A stretch of DNA of 64,000 nucleotides from Anaeramoeba flamelloides (taxonomy: Eukaryota; Metamonada; Anaeramoebidae), in contig JANTQA010000030.1 of NCBI GenBank assembly GCA_027625915.1, positions 1,922,001 to 1,986,000 of the forward strand, given 5' to 3'. The notes under the pieces were generated by a model that was given only the letters and a program-made list of their open reading frames with translations, did not search any database and was not told where the DNA came from. Position 1 is the first letter of the stretch; every line of letters starts with the position of its first letter. Made by a program: the position numbers and the translations under genes. Positions 24,220-36,567 of this stretch are shown piece after piece.

Positions 24220-25115
24220 AAATTTCTAATTCAATTTCCCATTTTAACAAATTAGAACCCTACTTTTTAAATACTTCAAGAGAAAGAAACTTTTGAAACA
24301 CGGCCAATTTAACAAAGTTTTTAAACATTTAACGAAATAAAATACTTTTTTCAAAACAAAAGCAAAGAATTAAAAAATTCCTAAAAAGGATAGGTTAAGT
24401 AAAAATTTTCAGATATTTATTTGAATTTAACCGTATAAAACCAAAGTAATTAAAAGTGAAACTCAAATTGTTGTAAACTTGCGATTTAGATCAATTGAAT
24501 TTTCAACAAACAAAGCTTTTATATATATTTTTTTCACAACCCTGTTATTGTGAAAGATTTGCATTTTTTCAATTCTTGAGGAGAAATTACAGATTATGAT
24601 AAAAATATATTTAGATTGTTGATTCTTCTTACCAATTTTGATTGTCTTAGTTATTACAAAACTGGATTATTCAACTGATGACTTGAAAGGAATACTCGAA
24701 TGTTTTTAGAAATACGAGAGTGGATATATCCTAGTATATTATATTTATATAAATTAAAAAAATAGAAATCAAAATAAATGAAAAGATGGATTAAGAAAAA
24801 ATAAAAAAGAATTATTTCTTTCTTGAATTCATCTGGTGGATTTAGGTCTATTACCCCCCTTTTTCATTAGTATTCTTTTTAATTCTTCATGGAAACTTAA
24901 ATTACTGATAAATTTATATAAATATCTGGAAATTTTTACTTCATTTTCCATTTTACAAATTGTTTTGCACATGCACTAAAGTTAGAATTTTATTCTTTTA
25001 AATGTTAAAAAACTTTGTTAAATTGGCCGTGTTTCAAAAGTTTCTTTCTCTTGAGTTGTTTTAAAAGTTGAGATATCAGATTGACAAAATGGGAAATTGA
25101 ACTAAAAATTTTTAA
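24220..25115. repeat. Large imperfect inverted repeat, ~230-bp arms
   Basis: The left arm (about 24220-24450) includes AGAGAAAGAAACTTTTGAAA, CACGGCCAATTTAACAAAG and TTTTCAGATATTTATTTGAA. The right arm (about 24890-25115) carries the reverse complements (CTTTGTTAAATTGGCCGTG, TTTCAAAAGTTTCTTTCTCT, and a diverged AGATATTTAT block). A third, direct-oriented partial copy lies at about 35400-35610. This is probably a fold-back transposon derivative; target duplication and class were not resolved. Confidence 0.7.
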
Positions 25116-25839
25116 AATATATTTGAATTTATCAGTAGTAAATTTTTGGAAAATTACTTCCCATTAAAACTGGTCTTCGAGTTATAAATGGGTAAAAATT
25201 TGCATCTGAATATCAATTTCCTTTTTTATAGAGCTACATACAACCTATCTCCTAGAGAAGTCTATAAAAAAAAAGAAAAATTTTGAAAAGGAAGTGAAAA
25301 TTTATCCCGGTTAATAATTCCTCTAATAGCCAAGAATTTTGAAAATGAATCCCTAATTCCAATTTTCGTTTAATCTGCCGAATTCTAATTTTGGTTCAGA
25401 AAATAGGATATTTTTTGTTAAATTCTCCTCCAGAAAAAAGATTTATTGGGCGAATTTGTTTAATTTTATATTAATTTATTTACCTATTAAATTGAACTCA
25501 AATATTAATGAATCTTCCCTGAACCTTTTTTAACAATATTTTCGTTTTATTTGGGTTGAATTTTTTGTAGTTATATTTCGATTTAGATAATTCAACCTTT
25601 TACTTTGATACAAAGGTAATATTTGCTAATTTAAAATTATTTGTAAAAGAAATTTGAAAACAAATTTGTGAAAAAAGTGTTCGGTTAAAGAATAATAAAT
25701 AGTAATGTGGTGAATAATTCCTTGGTTATAAATTGTTTGGATTAATCGAAATTTAAGAAGACAAAGAAGATACTAATTTTAGAAAATATACTTTGGTTAA
25801 TTTTTTATTTTTCATTCTTGACTTCAACAAATTTATCTG

Positions 25840-26210
25840 GAATGGTGATCTTTCTTGTTTGGTCTTCTAAAAGAAAATAATTGTTTAAAATACACACCTT
25901 CTCAGATCTTTTTTTTTTTTTTTGGTTTATTCAAGGATTAATTTCAAGGATTCCTATAACCACAAATCTAGATCCAAAAACCAAATTTCATAAAATCAAA
26001 AATTTAATCAAAAAAAAATTTGATAAACATCGTAAGAATAAAGATTTAACTATAATAAACTTTTGATCCTTTTAACATTAATATTTTAATAAAATAAGAT
26101 TGTGATTTAAAATTTTCAATATTTCATGACACTCCAAAAAAAATTTTTCCCTCAGGTTGTTACAATTAAAAATTTTCAAATGAGTATAATATACACACTT
26201 CCTTAACCAA
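25840..26210. repeat. Dispersed ~370-bp repeat, copy 1 (second copy 48574-48930)
   Basis: Shared blocks in the same order as at 48574-48930: GGTGATCTTTCTT, a T-run followed by GGTTTA, GATCCAAAAACCAAATT, CACTCCAAAAAAAATTTTT (CACTCAAAAAAAATTTTTC in the other copy) and a final ACAATTAAAA block. A short inverted match to the start of this repeat lies at 54780-54900. Element class unknown. Confidence 0.6.
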
Positions 26211-27461
26211 AACTTATTTAGACAAATTAAATGAAAATAAGAATTAATATATATTTTTAATAATTCTAGAAAAATAATAGGTAGGGAATTGAAAAAAATT
26301 CTTCTATATCAAAATAATACCAGAGATGATTTTTATTTGTAAATATTAGGAAAATTGCATTGTGATTGCTTAATATTTAAAATCAAACCCCTTTTTTAAC
26401 TACCATATTTTGAAAAATATAACCCACCCCTTGTTAGAATCAGGATTAATGAAATTTTACTTGTTCAAAATAATCTCCAACCAATTAAAAAAAAGAAACA
26501 AAAATTCTCGTTTTCCAAATCCTTATAAACCCCTATAAAACTCTATTTTTTTTAAAAATCTATAGAATTACTTTGGTTATCAAATGATAAATGAGTAAAA
26601 TTCTATCGATTTCCTGAATTAAAGAACTTTATACATGTTGATCACGGAGTTCATAAAAAACTTATTTAGTTCATAAAAATGATTTGATTTTAAAATTTCT
26701 TAATATTAACAATTCAAAACTTGCCTTATATTAACAATAGAAAATGTTGTCAGGGTATTTTTTTTTCATGTCCAGTTATTTTTTTCAATTTTTGAAATTG
26801 TCAAAATTTAGGTTTTTGGACAATTTAAAATAAGAAAAATAGTGTATTTTTTTTTAATGATATAGTATTAATTACCAGAAAAAAAAACCATAACATAGAT
26901 TATTTTTTCCTTATTCTTTTTAAAAGTACAATTTGATAATCTTTTAAATATCCTTTTTAGAAGCCAAGTAAATCATTGTAATTGGAAAAAAAATCGAAAA
27001 AAAAAAAAAAAAAAACAGGTCAGTGATTACAACCTTAACCTAATCTCCACAATGATAGAAAATGAACTTTTCTACAAACACCAATGCTAAACATGGATTA
27101 TAAAGAAAGTAATTTTTCGAATATCCACATCATAAATAATCCTATTTTTATAATTCTTTGGAAAACTTTTTATTTTTATTTGAAATTCAAAAGATTAAGA
27201 ACCAACAGCTAAAATTCCCATTCTTATACAAAACTTATTATTTAAAACAAACTACAAAAATATGAAAAACAAATTTATATGATTATAAATTAAAAAGAGT
27301 TTTTATTTTTTGAAAAAAAAAAAAAATGGAAAAAAAAGCCACACATAATAAAATGTATAAAATGTATAAAATATTGAATTATTTTCAAATCTCATTTCAA
27401 TTCCGAATATTAAATAAATAACAAATAATGATAACAAATATAAAATAATCATTAATCCTGT

Positions 27462-27550
27462 AATATATATATATATATATATATATATTTAATAACAATA
27501 TTTATAATCATTAATCTCTATTTACAACAACAACAACAACAATAATAATT
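27462..27550. repeat. (AT)n and (ACA)n microsatellites
   Basis: An (AT)n tract at about 27462-27489 and an (ACA)n/(ATA)n tract at about 27524-27550 lie just beyond the stop codon of the DENN gene, in its 3' flank. Confidence 0.9.
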
Positions 27551-27578
27551 ATAAACTTTTAAAAAACATTATTAATTG

Positions 27579-28745
27579 TTAAAATTTTTTAATTTCAGAA
27601 ATAATTCTTGATTGCCCAGTTTTATTTCTTTTATAAGCAATTGTGAATCTACGGTTTCTTTTTTGATGTTTTTGATAATCATCAACATAATCCTTAAGAA
27701 AGGAATTGGAAGAAGATGTAGTGGTGTGTGAGAAAGTTTGTCGTGTTTTTGCTCGATCTTCTTTACCATTTTGAAGATTCTTCTTTTTAGAGTTTGTGTT
27801 TTTTTTTCTTTCGCTCTTTTTCATTACTTTTGTATTTATTTTTTTTTTCCAAAATTTTAAAAATCTTTTTTTTTTGTTTTTAGTATTTACACGTGGTGTT
27901 GTATTTGTACTTGTATTTGTGCTTGTAGGTGTACTTGTATTTGTATTTGTATTTGTATTTCCACTTCCCAAATCATTTGATAATAAAAATTCTTTCCAAT
28001 CAAATGTATTACCCGATATTTCAATTTGATCCTTGATAGAATTATTTCCGCCCGAGTTCCTCTTAATTATTGGTACCGTTTCGGGTTTATCTTTAGTGAT
28101 TTTTTTTCTTACATTTTTATTTATATTCAAATGATTTATTAAATCAGAATTTATATTTTTATTTTCGATTTTTTTTGATTTTGTTTTGTTAACATTTTTA
28201 ATTTCTTCGTCTTTAAGGATTGTTTCCGATTCAACCAGAAAATCAAAAATCCCTAATTCATAACCACCAACTTCTTCCTTTTTCTCTTCAATTTGTTTTT
28301 CCTTTTTTTTCTTTTTAAATTTGAAGACATTTGCTTTACTATTAATGTTTTTCATTTTTGATTCACGATAGGATTTTTTTAGAGTCGAGGAATTGCTTTC
28401 ATGTTTGTTATCTGATTGGTTTAATATGATCATTGATTGATACCCATTTTTTAAAGTGGATTCCTGCCCTATCAAATCCGTTATTTTCTTTCTTTCCTGA
28501 TATCTAATAAAATCCAATTCCAAAGAATTAATTTTTTTATTAAGTAAATGATTATTATCTTTTCTTTTCAAAAGATTGTCTTCAACTTTATGAATGAATT
28601 TATTCCACATTTGGGATTTTCTCAAAGTTTGGAAAAAAATAAGGATCTTTACTTTTTTAAGTTTTTCATTGCAAAAAGATTCTTCATCAAATATAATTTT
28701 TGTTTCTTTATTTTCTTTTGTATTTTTATTTTCAATTCCTATTAG

Positions 28746-28785
<40 letters not shown>

Positions 28786-29511
28786 TTATTGGTGGTGGTT
28801 GTACTACCAGTTCCAGTTTCTATTTGCCGGAAATACAGTAAAAAATCAGCAAGTAAATCATTAAAAAAATTATAAAAATATTTGTGGATTTTTTGAGTAA
28901 TTATTAGTTTCTCTATTATCTCTCCTAAATGTATTTTGTTGAATAATTTTTTTAATTTTTTATGTAACACAGACATTAAATCTTTCGGCACCAAATCAAA
29001 ATCATCTATATCATATGCAACATAGTCGTTATCTAAATCCACATAAACAATATCTTCTAATTCTAATTCTTCAATCTTTGGGATCAGTGAAGAATGTACA
29101 CCAATTAAATAGGGCAATGGCGATGAACATACATCGAGTAACGATAATGGCAAAACACTAATAAAAATTCCCTGCCACGACAGTGGCTCCAAAAGTGTAT
29201 TGCAGGCCATGATTGAATACGTTAACTTTTCTAACGAGGCCGATGAAAAGAGAATTTTTCTTTCACAAAAAATTGATACAAATATACATAACACTCTTTT
29301 CCAATTCAAATTTTCAAATAAAATAGATAAATGTTGATATGATTCCCTTTTAAATTTCTGTTTCCCCATTCCAATTTCTAGTATCAAATCTTCATTATTC
29401 TTGGGCATAATACTCTCTTCAATAGATAAAAAAAAATTGCTTAAATAAATTGTATTATCAATTTTTTCTTCAATAAATTCAATTAATGATCTAAATAATG
29501 TAAAATATTGA
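27579..29511 (-). CDS. DENN-domain protein, 3' exon (643 aa), 5' exon(s) not found
   Basis: DENN proteins are usually guanine-nucleotide exchange factors for Rab GTPases. The open frame has an ATG at 29408, but the frame continues upstream as QYFTLFRSLIEFIEEKIDN, typical of the start of a cDENN module, to an acceptor ending TTATAG at 29512; I therefore extend the exon to 29511. Seen: SIFCERKILFSSASLEKLT, ACNTLLEPLSWQGIFISVLP, SSPLPYLIGVHSS and DIVYVDLDND (cDENN core), then a likely dDENN helix region, then a long disordered tail with poly-Asn (about 250), Lys-rich blocks and a Thr/Asn/Ser repeat encoded by a TTTGTACTTG-like tandem. The uDENN module and start codon are missing; they must lie upstream, possibly beyond the inserted element at 29688-30883. 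The basic C-terminus has no obvious targeting motif. Confidence 0.85.
27897..27961 (-). repeat. Minisatellite encoding the Asn/Thr/Ser-rich tract of the DENN protein
   Basis: Six-base units of the kind TGTATT / TGTACT repeat about ten times and encode alternating Asn-Thr, Ser-Thr and Pro-Thr. The tract stays in frame with the DENN open reading frame. It is likely to be length-polymorphic. Confidence 0.75.
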
Positions 29512-29687
29512 CTATAATCAATTCAAAAAAAAAACAAATATTTTTTTTATTTGATAGGAATGTTTTTTTGTTTTATTTATTTTTTTTTTTGGTGTGATAA
29601 ATATTAAGATTATTAGTTTAATTATAAAATACTGAAAAAGAATTTTTTTTTTTATTTTTTTTTTTATTTTTTTTTGTGGATTTAATA

Positions 29688-30883
29688 GAGGTTTTGATGA
29701 TAACATGCTTAATTCACGATAAAGTTACAAAAATCGCGATAATTTCAATCAAATCGCGATATATCAGAAAATCGCGATAATTATTCTAAAATTGTAATAA
29801 ATGCCAAAATATCGAGATTAAAAAGCAATCGCGATATACTAGTTGATAGGTTTTTGGGCTAGTTGAGAAATATTTTTTAAAAGAAATTTTTTTTGATCAA
29901 AATACAGTTTAGGTGAAATAAAAGTTATTCTTTGAAAAAGCAACAAAAAAAGACACTTGATTCAATCAAGGATCAGATCAAAGAGTTTTATTATGTTTTC
30001 ATTTGGTTTGATTAACAACCCTATCGATCCTTTAAGATTTACAACAATAATAACTAAAGATAAATAAATATTATCTCAGTTAATTGTGGTGTTCGAAATT
30101 GTCTTGAATAAAAGATCTTGTAAAACAACCAAACCCTCGTCTGTTCTTTAAAGAATGTTTTCTTGGGTTAAAACATTTTCAATATTCTCAGAAAGCTAAA
30201 AGGAGTTGGATAACTTTTCAAAAGCTTTCACAACATCCTTGGCAGATGATCACCAATTATTATGATTTTTTATACAATTTTTATCTTCTTCTTATTATTC
30301 TTCTTTAAGTATCTTGGTATTGGACCGAAAACACAATTAGAGCTTAGAGGCTTTTGTTTGATCGATCACCAATAAGAAGGAAAATTATTCTCTTTTCTTT
30401 TTGGTTATTAAACTTGTGAAGGTAATAATTCCATTTTAAAAAAACACATCTATTTTATATTCAAGTGTAATGTTGAAATGGATTATTATTAGTTTGATCA
30501 TATAATTCGTTTGAGATTTTATATTTTGTTAAAAAATAAAAAAATGAAAAGAAAAAATTTTTTTCCACTACAAACAAACTCATTGTGCTTATAAAAGTTT
30601 TCTGTTTTTCAAAACTTTCAAACACTTGAAAACAATTCACAACATTCGCAAACGCTTTCTTACATTTTTAAAGGGGAAAAGTGTTGTAAAAGTCTCAAGA
30701 CTTTGTACAAGCTTTTGAATTTTTGTAAAGTGATTTCAAAAAAATATTTTTCATTTTTTCACAATAATAATTTTCTCGTGATTTTATGATTTTTGCGATA
30801 AAGTTGGACTAATCGCGATTTTTTTAATACTATCACGATTTTATTGTTAATATCATGATAATATATGTTATCATCAAAACCTC
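29688..30883. mobile_element. 1196-bp TA-flanked element with identical 19-bp termini and TCGCGAT-rich arms
   Basis: Both ends carry GAGGTTTTGATGATAACAT in inverted orientation (29688-29706 and 30865-30883), bordered by TA on each side (29686-29687, 30884-30885), as expected for Tc1/mariner-type insertion. Behind the ends are subterminal TCGCGAT motifs: four exact in the left arm (about 29732-29840), one exact plus near-matches (TTGCGATAA, ATCACGAT, CTCGTGAT) in the right arm. CpG-rich words like this stand out sharply in such AT-rich DNA and could be transposase binding sites (inference). No transposase frame is visible, so the element appears non-autonomous. It lies about 180 bp upstream of the DENN 3' exon, probably inside an intron of that gene. 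Confidence 0.85.
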
Positions 30884-32479
30884 TAATATTGCAAAAAATC
30901 CAAGATGAATACTTTCGATTTAATTAAAGAGGACGTGTTCCAACCATAATAATTTAATTACACAAATACACATATACATATTCGGGTTAAGTATTTGGAT
31001 AAAAAATAATATTTTGGGTTTTATATTAAGTTTTTTTTTTTTTTTTTTTTTTTTTTTGAATTTGAGAAATAAAAATAAATTTAAGAATTTTCTTTTTATT
31101 TATTATGGTTTCTACCCCCCCTACAAAATAAAAATAAAAACCGAGTTTGATCAGAAACGCAAAAAAAAGATTTTGCTTAATAGTACGTTTTTAGAAAGAA
31201 AATAGTATTTTTAAAATAGAATTGATTATTTTTAGAAATAATACTTTAGACAAATTCAAATTTTTGAACTGATTATTCATATTACAAAAATATTATTTAT
31301 TAATCTTTATAAGCTTGTAGCCAACTTTAAAAATGTGTAAACAAGTTGGATTTTTTTCCCCGAAACTTTAAAAAAAAACTTTTTTTAGAATTTTAAGTTC
31401 GTACTTTTCCATTTTATTTTCAGTAAAAATATTTTATTTTTTTTATTTCTCTGTTACCATCATTTTTGCTAGATATTTAAGAAGTTTTTTTTTTTTAAAT
31501 TCAAAATCGATTTTAATCACAAAAATTCGCTTTTTATGATAGAATAATATTTTTATATATGTTTATTTTGATTAAATCTAGAGATTAAAATAACTGCAAA
31601 TCATCAAAAATTGAGTTTAGTTTTTTTTTAAATTTGAGACATATCTATTTGTTGAAAGAGAGAGGCCAAATAAAGAAAAAAATCATCAAAATCAAAAATG
31701 ATGTACAGAGAAAAACCATTACAATAAATAATAACAATAATATCATTGATCTGACAAAATAAAAAAAAAATATTTATTATTCCATAATAAAAAAATTATT
31801 TTGATAACATGTGATAAGTATTCATTTTTGTATTTTTTTTAAACACAAATTTTTTGTTGCTGAAATTTTAAATAATTTTTGGATCAAAACAGATAAGAAA
31901 GGGATTATCTCAAAAAAGTTTAGTATATTACTGTAGTTACTATGGAAAGATTTTGGAAATCTTTTAATTATTAGGCAAAGTTTGAAAATTTTCAGATCTT
32001 CTTATTTTCAAATTCTAATTGGGTGAAATAATTTGTATTTTAGAAATAATATTTGACTTTTAAAATTTTATTTAAAGTTGTTTTAGAAGACTTTAACTTC
32101 TTTTTAGGGGGTTTTAACTGGTAATCCATAAAGATTCGCTAATATCTCAATTTATAATAATCCGAATATGTATTTTGGTTCAAGGAACAAGAATATTTGT
32201 TAAAATAGAAATAAAAAAAAAAAGTGCTTCATTTTTCGTGGAATATTTGTAAAATTGAGCAAATTTCATTTCTTTTTTTGAAAATAATACCTAAATCCAA
32301 TTTTTTTTTTTTTGTTTTTGTTTGGAAAAAAACTAACCCCATTTACAAAAACCAAAAAATAAAATTATATTTGTCTCTTTTTCCTTTTCAAAAAAGAGAA
32401 AACAGACCAAATTTTAGAGGTTTATCAAAAGGAGAAATATGAAAATTAAAAAAAAAAAAAAGAAAACATTGTTTTTTTA

Positions 32480-33305
32480 GGTATCACATCAAGGAAAATT
32501 TTCGAGGAATATTCATAATTATTCACAGTTAATAACAACCAATAGATGCATATGAGATTTTATATTTGAAAGTTTTCGGATATTTTTTGATAAATGGGAA
32601 ATAAAAGGGGAATAGATTCCATTGAAAAAATAGACGATCAAGTTTGTCTCTTGGGGAATTTAAACGAAAATTTGTCTTGGATTTGATCAATTTAACATTT
32701 AACTTTAATACTTCCAATAATCCAGCTTGGAGAAAAGGGTACCTTGAAGTATAAGTTCTTCAAAGTACCTAAAAAAATGACAAATTAGATTTTTATTTGT
32801 ATTTATTTGTTTGTTCTTTATTGTGCCAAGTTAGATACCGAGTTCCAATAATAAATAGCGCCCCATATTGTTTGATTTGTTCAAAAATCACCTTTTATAA
32901 TTCTTTGCTTTGGGAATATACTTTGTTATTCAAAATAATAATATTTTTATGGTGCTAAGATGATATTGTAGAGTTCGAAGAACAGCGATTGATATCATCG
33001 TATATAACTTTGAACAACATCATTATTTTCGTTTTTCCAGACCAAACCCAAATTATAACAAGGGGATTGTTTCCAAATCAAAACAATAAAATCAGATAAA
33101 AATTGAGAAAAATTACAAAAGATTTTAAATAAATTCTGTTTATAATTTAAAATTTTGTGAAAACATCAAGAATTTAACCTTCAAAATTGATTTGGTATGT
33201 AGGTATACTATTTCGTAATGAATTAGATGTTGTATTTGAACAAGAATAAAAAAACAAACACGGGTTTTATTTGGAATACAAGAGTTCTATAATCTAGGAC
33301 ACTGT
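32480..33305 (-). mobile_element. Decayed Tc1/mariner-like transposon (minus orientation)
   Basis: On the minus strand the end near 33305 reads CAGTGTCCTAGATTATAG, followed by CCGTGTTTG and ACGAAATAGTATACCTAC, matching the ends of the elements at 34922 and 58221. Further in, about 32822-32880, the minus strand encodes TNQTIWGAIYYWNSVSNLA, which resembles the WG-[AC]-I/F-[ST]-Y-x-G core of Tc1/IS630 transposases. The frame is broken by several stops. The open frame at 32529-32717 (-) lies in the same relic; its identity is uncertain. The far end was not located. Confidence 0.55.
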
Positions 33306-34921
33306 TTTTTTGATGATTACAATCACAAAATTTTATAAAACTGTAGATGATGTATTTATGTTTTTTTTGAAAAAAAAATGAATACAGTTTGTTAAATAAC
33401 CCGTCGAAGTTTTAATATGTTTGTGTTTTTGAAAATTGTTTGTGTTGTTTTTTGAAATCAGTGTTAATTTTTTTTTTTTAAAAGGTTGTTTTTTTTTCAA
33501 TGACTGTTGTTTTCGATTTGTAAACTAATTTTCATAATAAATGCCCCAATTTTTTTTTACTTTTTTTTATTTTTATTTTTTAGATGAAAAACAAACATTT
33601 CTAGTGTCTAGAACTGAATATTAAAATAGTAATTTTTTTATTATAAAAGATAACTTCAATTTATAAAAATATTTATTTTCAAAATTTGATTTTTAAGGGG
33701 CCAATGATTTTGAAATATAGTTTATTTAGTGTTTTACGAAAATTTAGTGTTTTATGGAAAATAAAATTCAATTGAACAATAATTTTAAATCAAACAATAT
33801 TTACAATAGATCATACTGTTATTTGATTTTTAAATGGAAAATAATTTTCTCTTCATTTTCATAATTTCCTTTTTCAAACAAAGCCACAAATTACAACCTA
33901 CTTCTTTAGAAAACTCTATTAATAAAAAAAAAAATCCGGAAAGGGAAGCGAATATTCTTTCCCTTTTATAATTCAAATACCAGTATTATCCAAGTGTTTT
34001 TCTACAACCCTAAAGGCCAATCTCCTGATAAAGGAGATCTAATTCATCCAAATTTAAACAAAACAACACCAAAATTGACAACAAACAAATCTATCAATTT
34101 GAATAAATATAAAAAAAATCAATAAAAAGGATAAAAAAGAGTTTCTTAAAAACTTTTTTAATGGTATTTCCGCATGTTGACAAAATGAGATATTAATTTT
34201 TCAAAGTCTATTGAAAAAGAAAAGAAAAAAATTTCATTTCATTTTCCTTTTTTCCTTCAGCCTATCGTCTTCAATTGATATCTTGTAATTTGTTGGCTTT
34301 ATTTATTCGGTTCTTTTTTGTGATATCTATATTGGATGAGATAAGAATCCTCAATGAAACAATATTCCATATTGAATCAAAAGTATATTAGCCGATATTT
34401 TATCTGATTAAAATTCTACAAGAGCATACTCAATGGCCAAATTATTTAAAAACCAATTCATTTTCAAAAAGGTTAATAATGAGAGCAAATTGAAGCTCTA
34501 AAAAGATCAATTTTCATTGACTATATCAAGATCTTTCAATTTTTCTTTCAAAATAGAAGAAATAATATTTTGCAAAACTCTAAATATAATTTCAATTATG
34601 ACTTAGAGAAACATAGTATTATTTTCAAGAGAGACTTCCTTTTTAAAAATAAACACACTCTTGAAAATTTTTTATTTTAATAATTGATAAAAAACGAAAA
34701 CAACTGAAAAAAGTTGGAAAACAACAGTTAAAGACACATTTTTCAAAAAACAACAGTAAAAGTTTGAAAAAAAATATAAAAGTCAATACGGGTTCTTTAA
34801 CACACTGTATAAATTTGTTTTGCTGTCATCTTACAGTCCACACCGTTTTTAGCACACATAAAAATATCGTAAATAAGGCACAAAATACCGATAAATTCAA
34901 ATAAATTTAATAAAATTTTTA

Positions 34922-35396
34922 CAGTGATTAAAATAATGCGTGCCCAAAAACTATAATCCGTGTTTCAAAAGATTATCCGTGCTTTTTTTTCTTCTTGTAC
35001 CAAGGCAACATCCAATCTACTGACCAAATAGTATACCTAAGTTCAAATCAATTTTGAAAGTAAACATCTGAAATTTTAAATAAAATTTAAATTATTCATG
35101 CAATTAGTCGAATATTTTTCATAATATTCTCAATTTTTTTGAATTTTTTTGTTTTTTTGATTGATAAAATTTTCAAAATTTTACTCTATTTTTTGAGATA
35201 AATTTTACAATTTGATCCTTCATTTTTAGAATTTCTTTTTAAATAATAGAACTTTAAGAAACCAACACCATATTTTTTTAGGCTTTATTATCAGTTTCTT
35301 TGATCGGTTAATGTATTGGTCAACTATAACAAAAAAACATCCTTTTTATTTTGAAACACACATTAAATTTTTTTGCATGCTTTATTTGGACTACAG
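34922..35396. mobile_element. 475-bp non-autonomous Tc1/mariner derivative, TA-flanked
   Basis: The left end CAGTGATTAAAATAATGCG and the reverse complement of the right end (CTGTAGTCCAAATAAAGCAT) are imperfect inverted repeats about 45 bp long, each bordered by TA (34920-34921, 35397-35398). The CAGT…AAAATAA pattern is typical of Tc1-like ends. Copies at 58221-59217 (longer) and about 59219-59540 (decayed) share the interior: ATAGTATACCTAAGTT, AAATCAATTTTGAAA, CTCTATTTTTTGAGATAAAT and GTTTATTATCAGTTTCTTTG-like blocks. No coding frame remains. Confidence 0.8.
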
Positions 35397-35399
35397 TAG

Positions 35400-35610
35400 T
35401 TCAATTTCCGATTTTATAATCTCGTCTCTCAACTTTTAAAACAACTCAAGAGAAAGAATATTTTTGAAGTACATTCTATTTTACAAAGTTTTTTTCACAC
35501 TTAAACCAATTGAATGCTTTATTCAAATTGTTGTAAAAAAATTTGTAAAAAGGAAAATGAAGTTAAAAATTTTCAGATATTTATTTGAATTTATCAGTAA
35601 TCAAAATAAG
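35400..35610 (+). repeat. Partial copy of the 24220-25115 repeat
   Basis: AACTCAAGAGAAAGAATATT, then TTTACAAAGTTTTTTTCACA and AAATTTTCAGATATTTATTT, correspond in order to the left arm of the inverted repeat at 24220. Only one arm is present. It directly abuts the Tc1 derivative ending at 35396. Confidence 0.6.
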
Positions 35611-36370
35611 GAACAAAAAAAACCTAAGAGTACACAAAAAAAGATCGGTCAGAATAACATTTGATTTATTTTTTTTATTCAACAGAACAATAATCAAAAA
35701 AAAAAAATTATGTGCTTTGTATTTGATAATTGTGCCTGAAAAAAAATTTTTTTTTACCTTATTTGAATCATTAGGGTACATGTTAAAAAATACAAGGTAC
35801 TGTTGCGTATGATTTAAGGGATATTTTTCTTTTCAATTCCCATTAATAGTCTTTTATAGCTTATTGAAAAAGCACAACACTTTGATGAAAAAATACAGGA
35901 TCAGGTCAAACCAATTTAAAAAAAATATTTCAGATTGTGAATTTTTGTTCTTTGTTATTGGGTTTTGGGATCAAATTTGATTATTTTTGTTGGGCATTTA
36001 ACATCAAGAATTTTTTTTTCAGAGATTTTGGGTTTGATTTTTAGAATGAGTTTGTTTGTTTATACGAGAATTATTTTTCAAATTATCTGAATAGTTTTGA
36101 TAAAAAAAAAAAAGAAATCAAGCAAAACTCTCAAAAAAAAAAAAAAAAAAAGAGATTCTTACTATTTTGAAATTAACACAAAAAATTTATGTTTTCCAGA
36201 TGTCTTAAAAATTCTGTGTGCGACTACAAAAAGTTGGTTCCTTTCTGAGGTTGTTAAAATAAAAGTAATAAAATCACTAATGATAAGAGGTAAAAGGGTT
36301 TATAAAAAGATAACAAGGATTTGAGTAGACAAGAAATGATCAGAGGTAGCTATTTGTTGGATTTTATTAC

Positions 36371-36567
36371 CTTTTTTGTTGTCTTTTTATTTCAGGTATT
36401 TCATTCTCAATAAAAAGAAATGGCTTAACGCTTTTTATAAGAGGGTCAGAATTGATTTGTGGGTTGGAAAATATCAATTGAAATTCGTTATATTCGTTGA
36501 TCTTTGTTTTACTTGTTAATTTTGGCTTGATGGCAAAGAAAAAAAATCTTTCGAAAATACTTGTCAT
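36371..36567 (-). CDS. Possible first exon of a small unrecognised gene
   Basis: The ATG at 36565-36567 opens 65 codons (MTSIFERFFFFAIKPKL … FIENEIPEIKRQQK) with more balanced codon use than the surroundings, ending at a plausible donor AG|GTAATA. A plausible acceptor (AACCTCAG) follows about 130 nt downstream, an intron length like those of the Ras gene. Joining there in phase gives a short tail (KEPTFCSRTQNF) and a stop. In another frame the same downstream stretch reads RNQLFVVAHRIFKTSGKH, which also looks coding but does not fit the phase. I recognise no family. It may equally be chance. Confidence 0.25.

Larger units (their letters stand above)
23314..27578. other. Intergenic upstream of the Ras gene, no supported gene
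   Basis: AT-rich spacer; the Ras promoter presumably lies at its start, but I recognise no defined element. It contains a large imperfect inverted repeat (24220-25115), a dispersed repeat (25840-26210) and, near the DENN stop codon, (AT)n and (ACA)n tracts. Open frames here are short and Lys/Phe-rich. Confidence 0.5.
30886..36370. other. Intergenic or intronic upstream of DENN; transposon relics only
   Basis: No recognisable gene. If the DENN gene has further exons to its 5' side they may lie here, but I could not identify a uDENN module. The stretch contains a Tc1-like transposase relic (about 32480-33305), a 475-bp Tc1/mariner derivative (34922-35396) and part of the repeat seen at 24220 (35400-35610). 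Long T runs occur at about 31031-31057. Confidence 0.45.
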
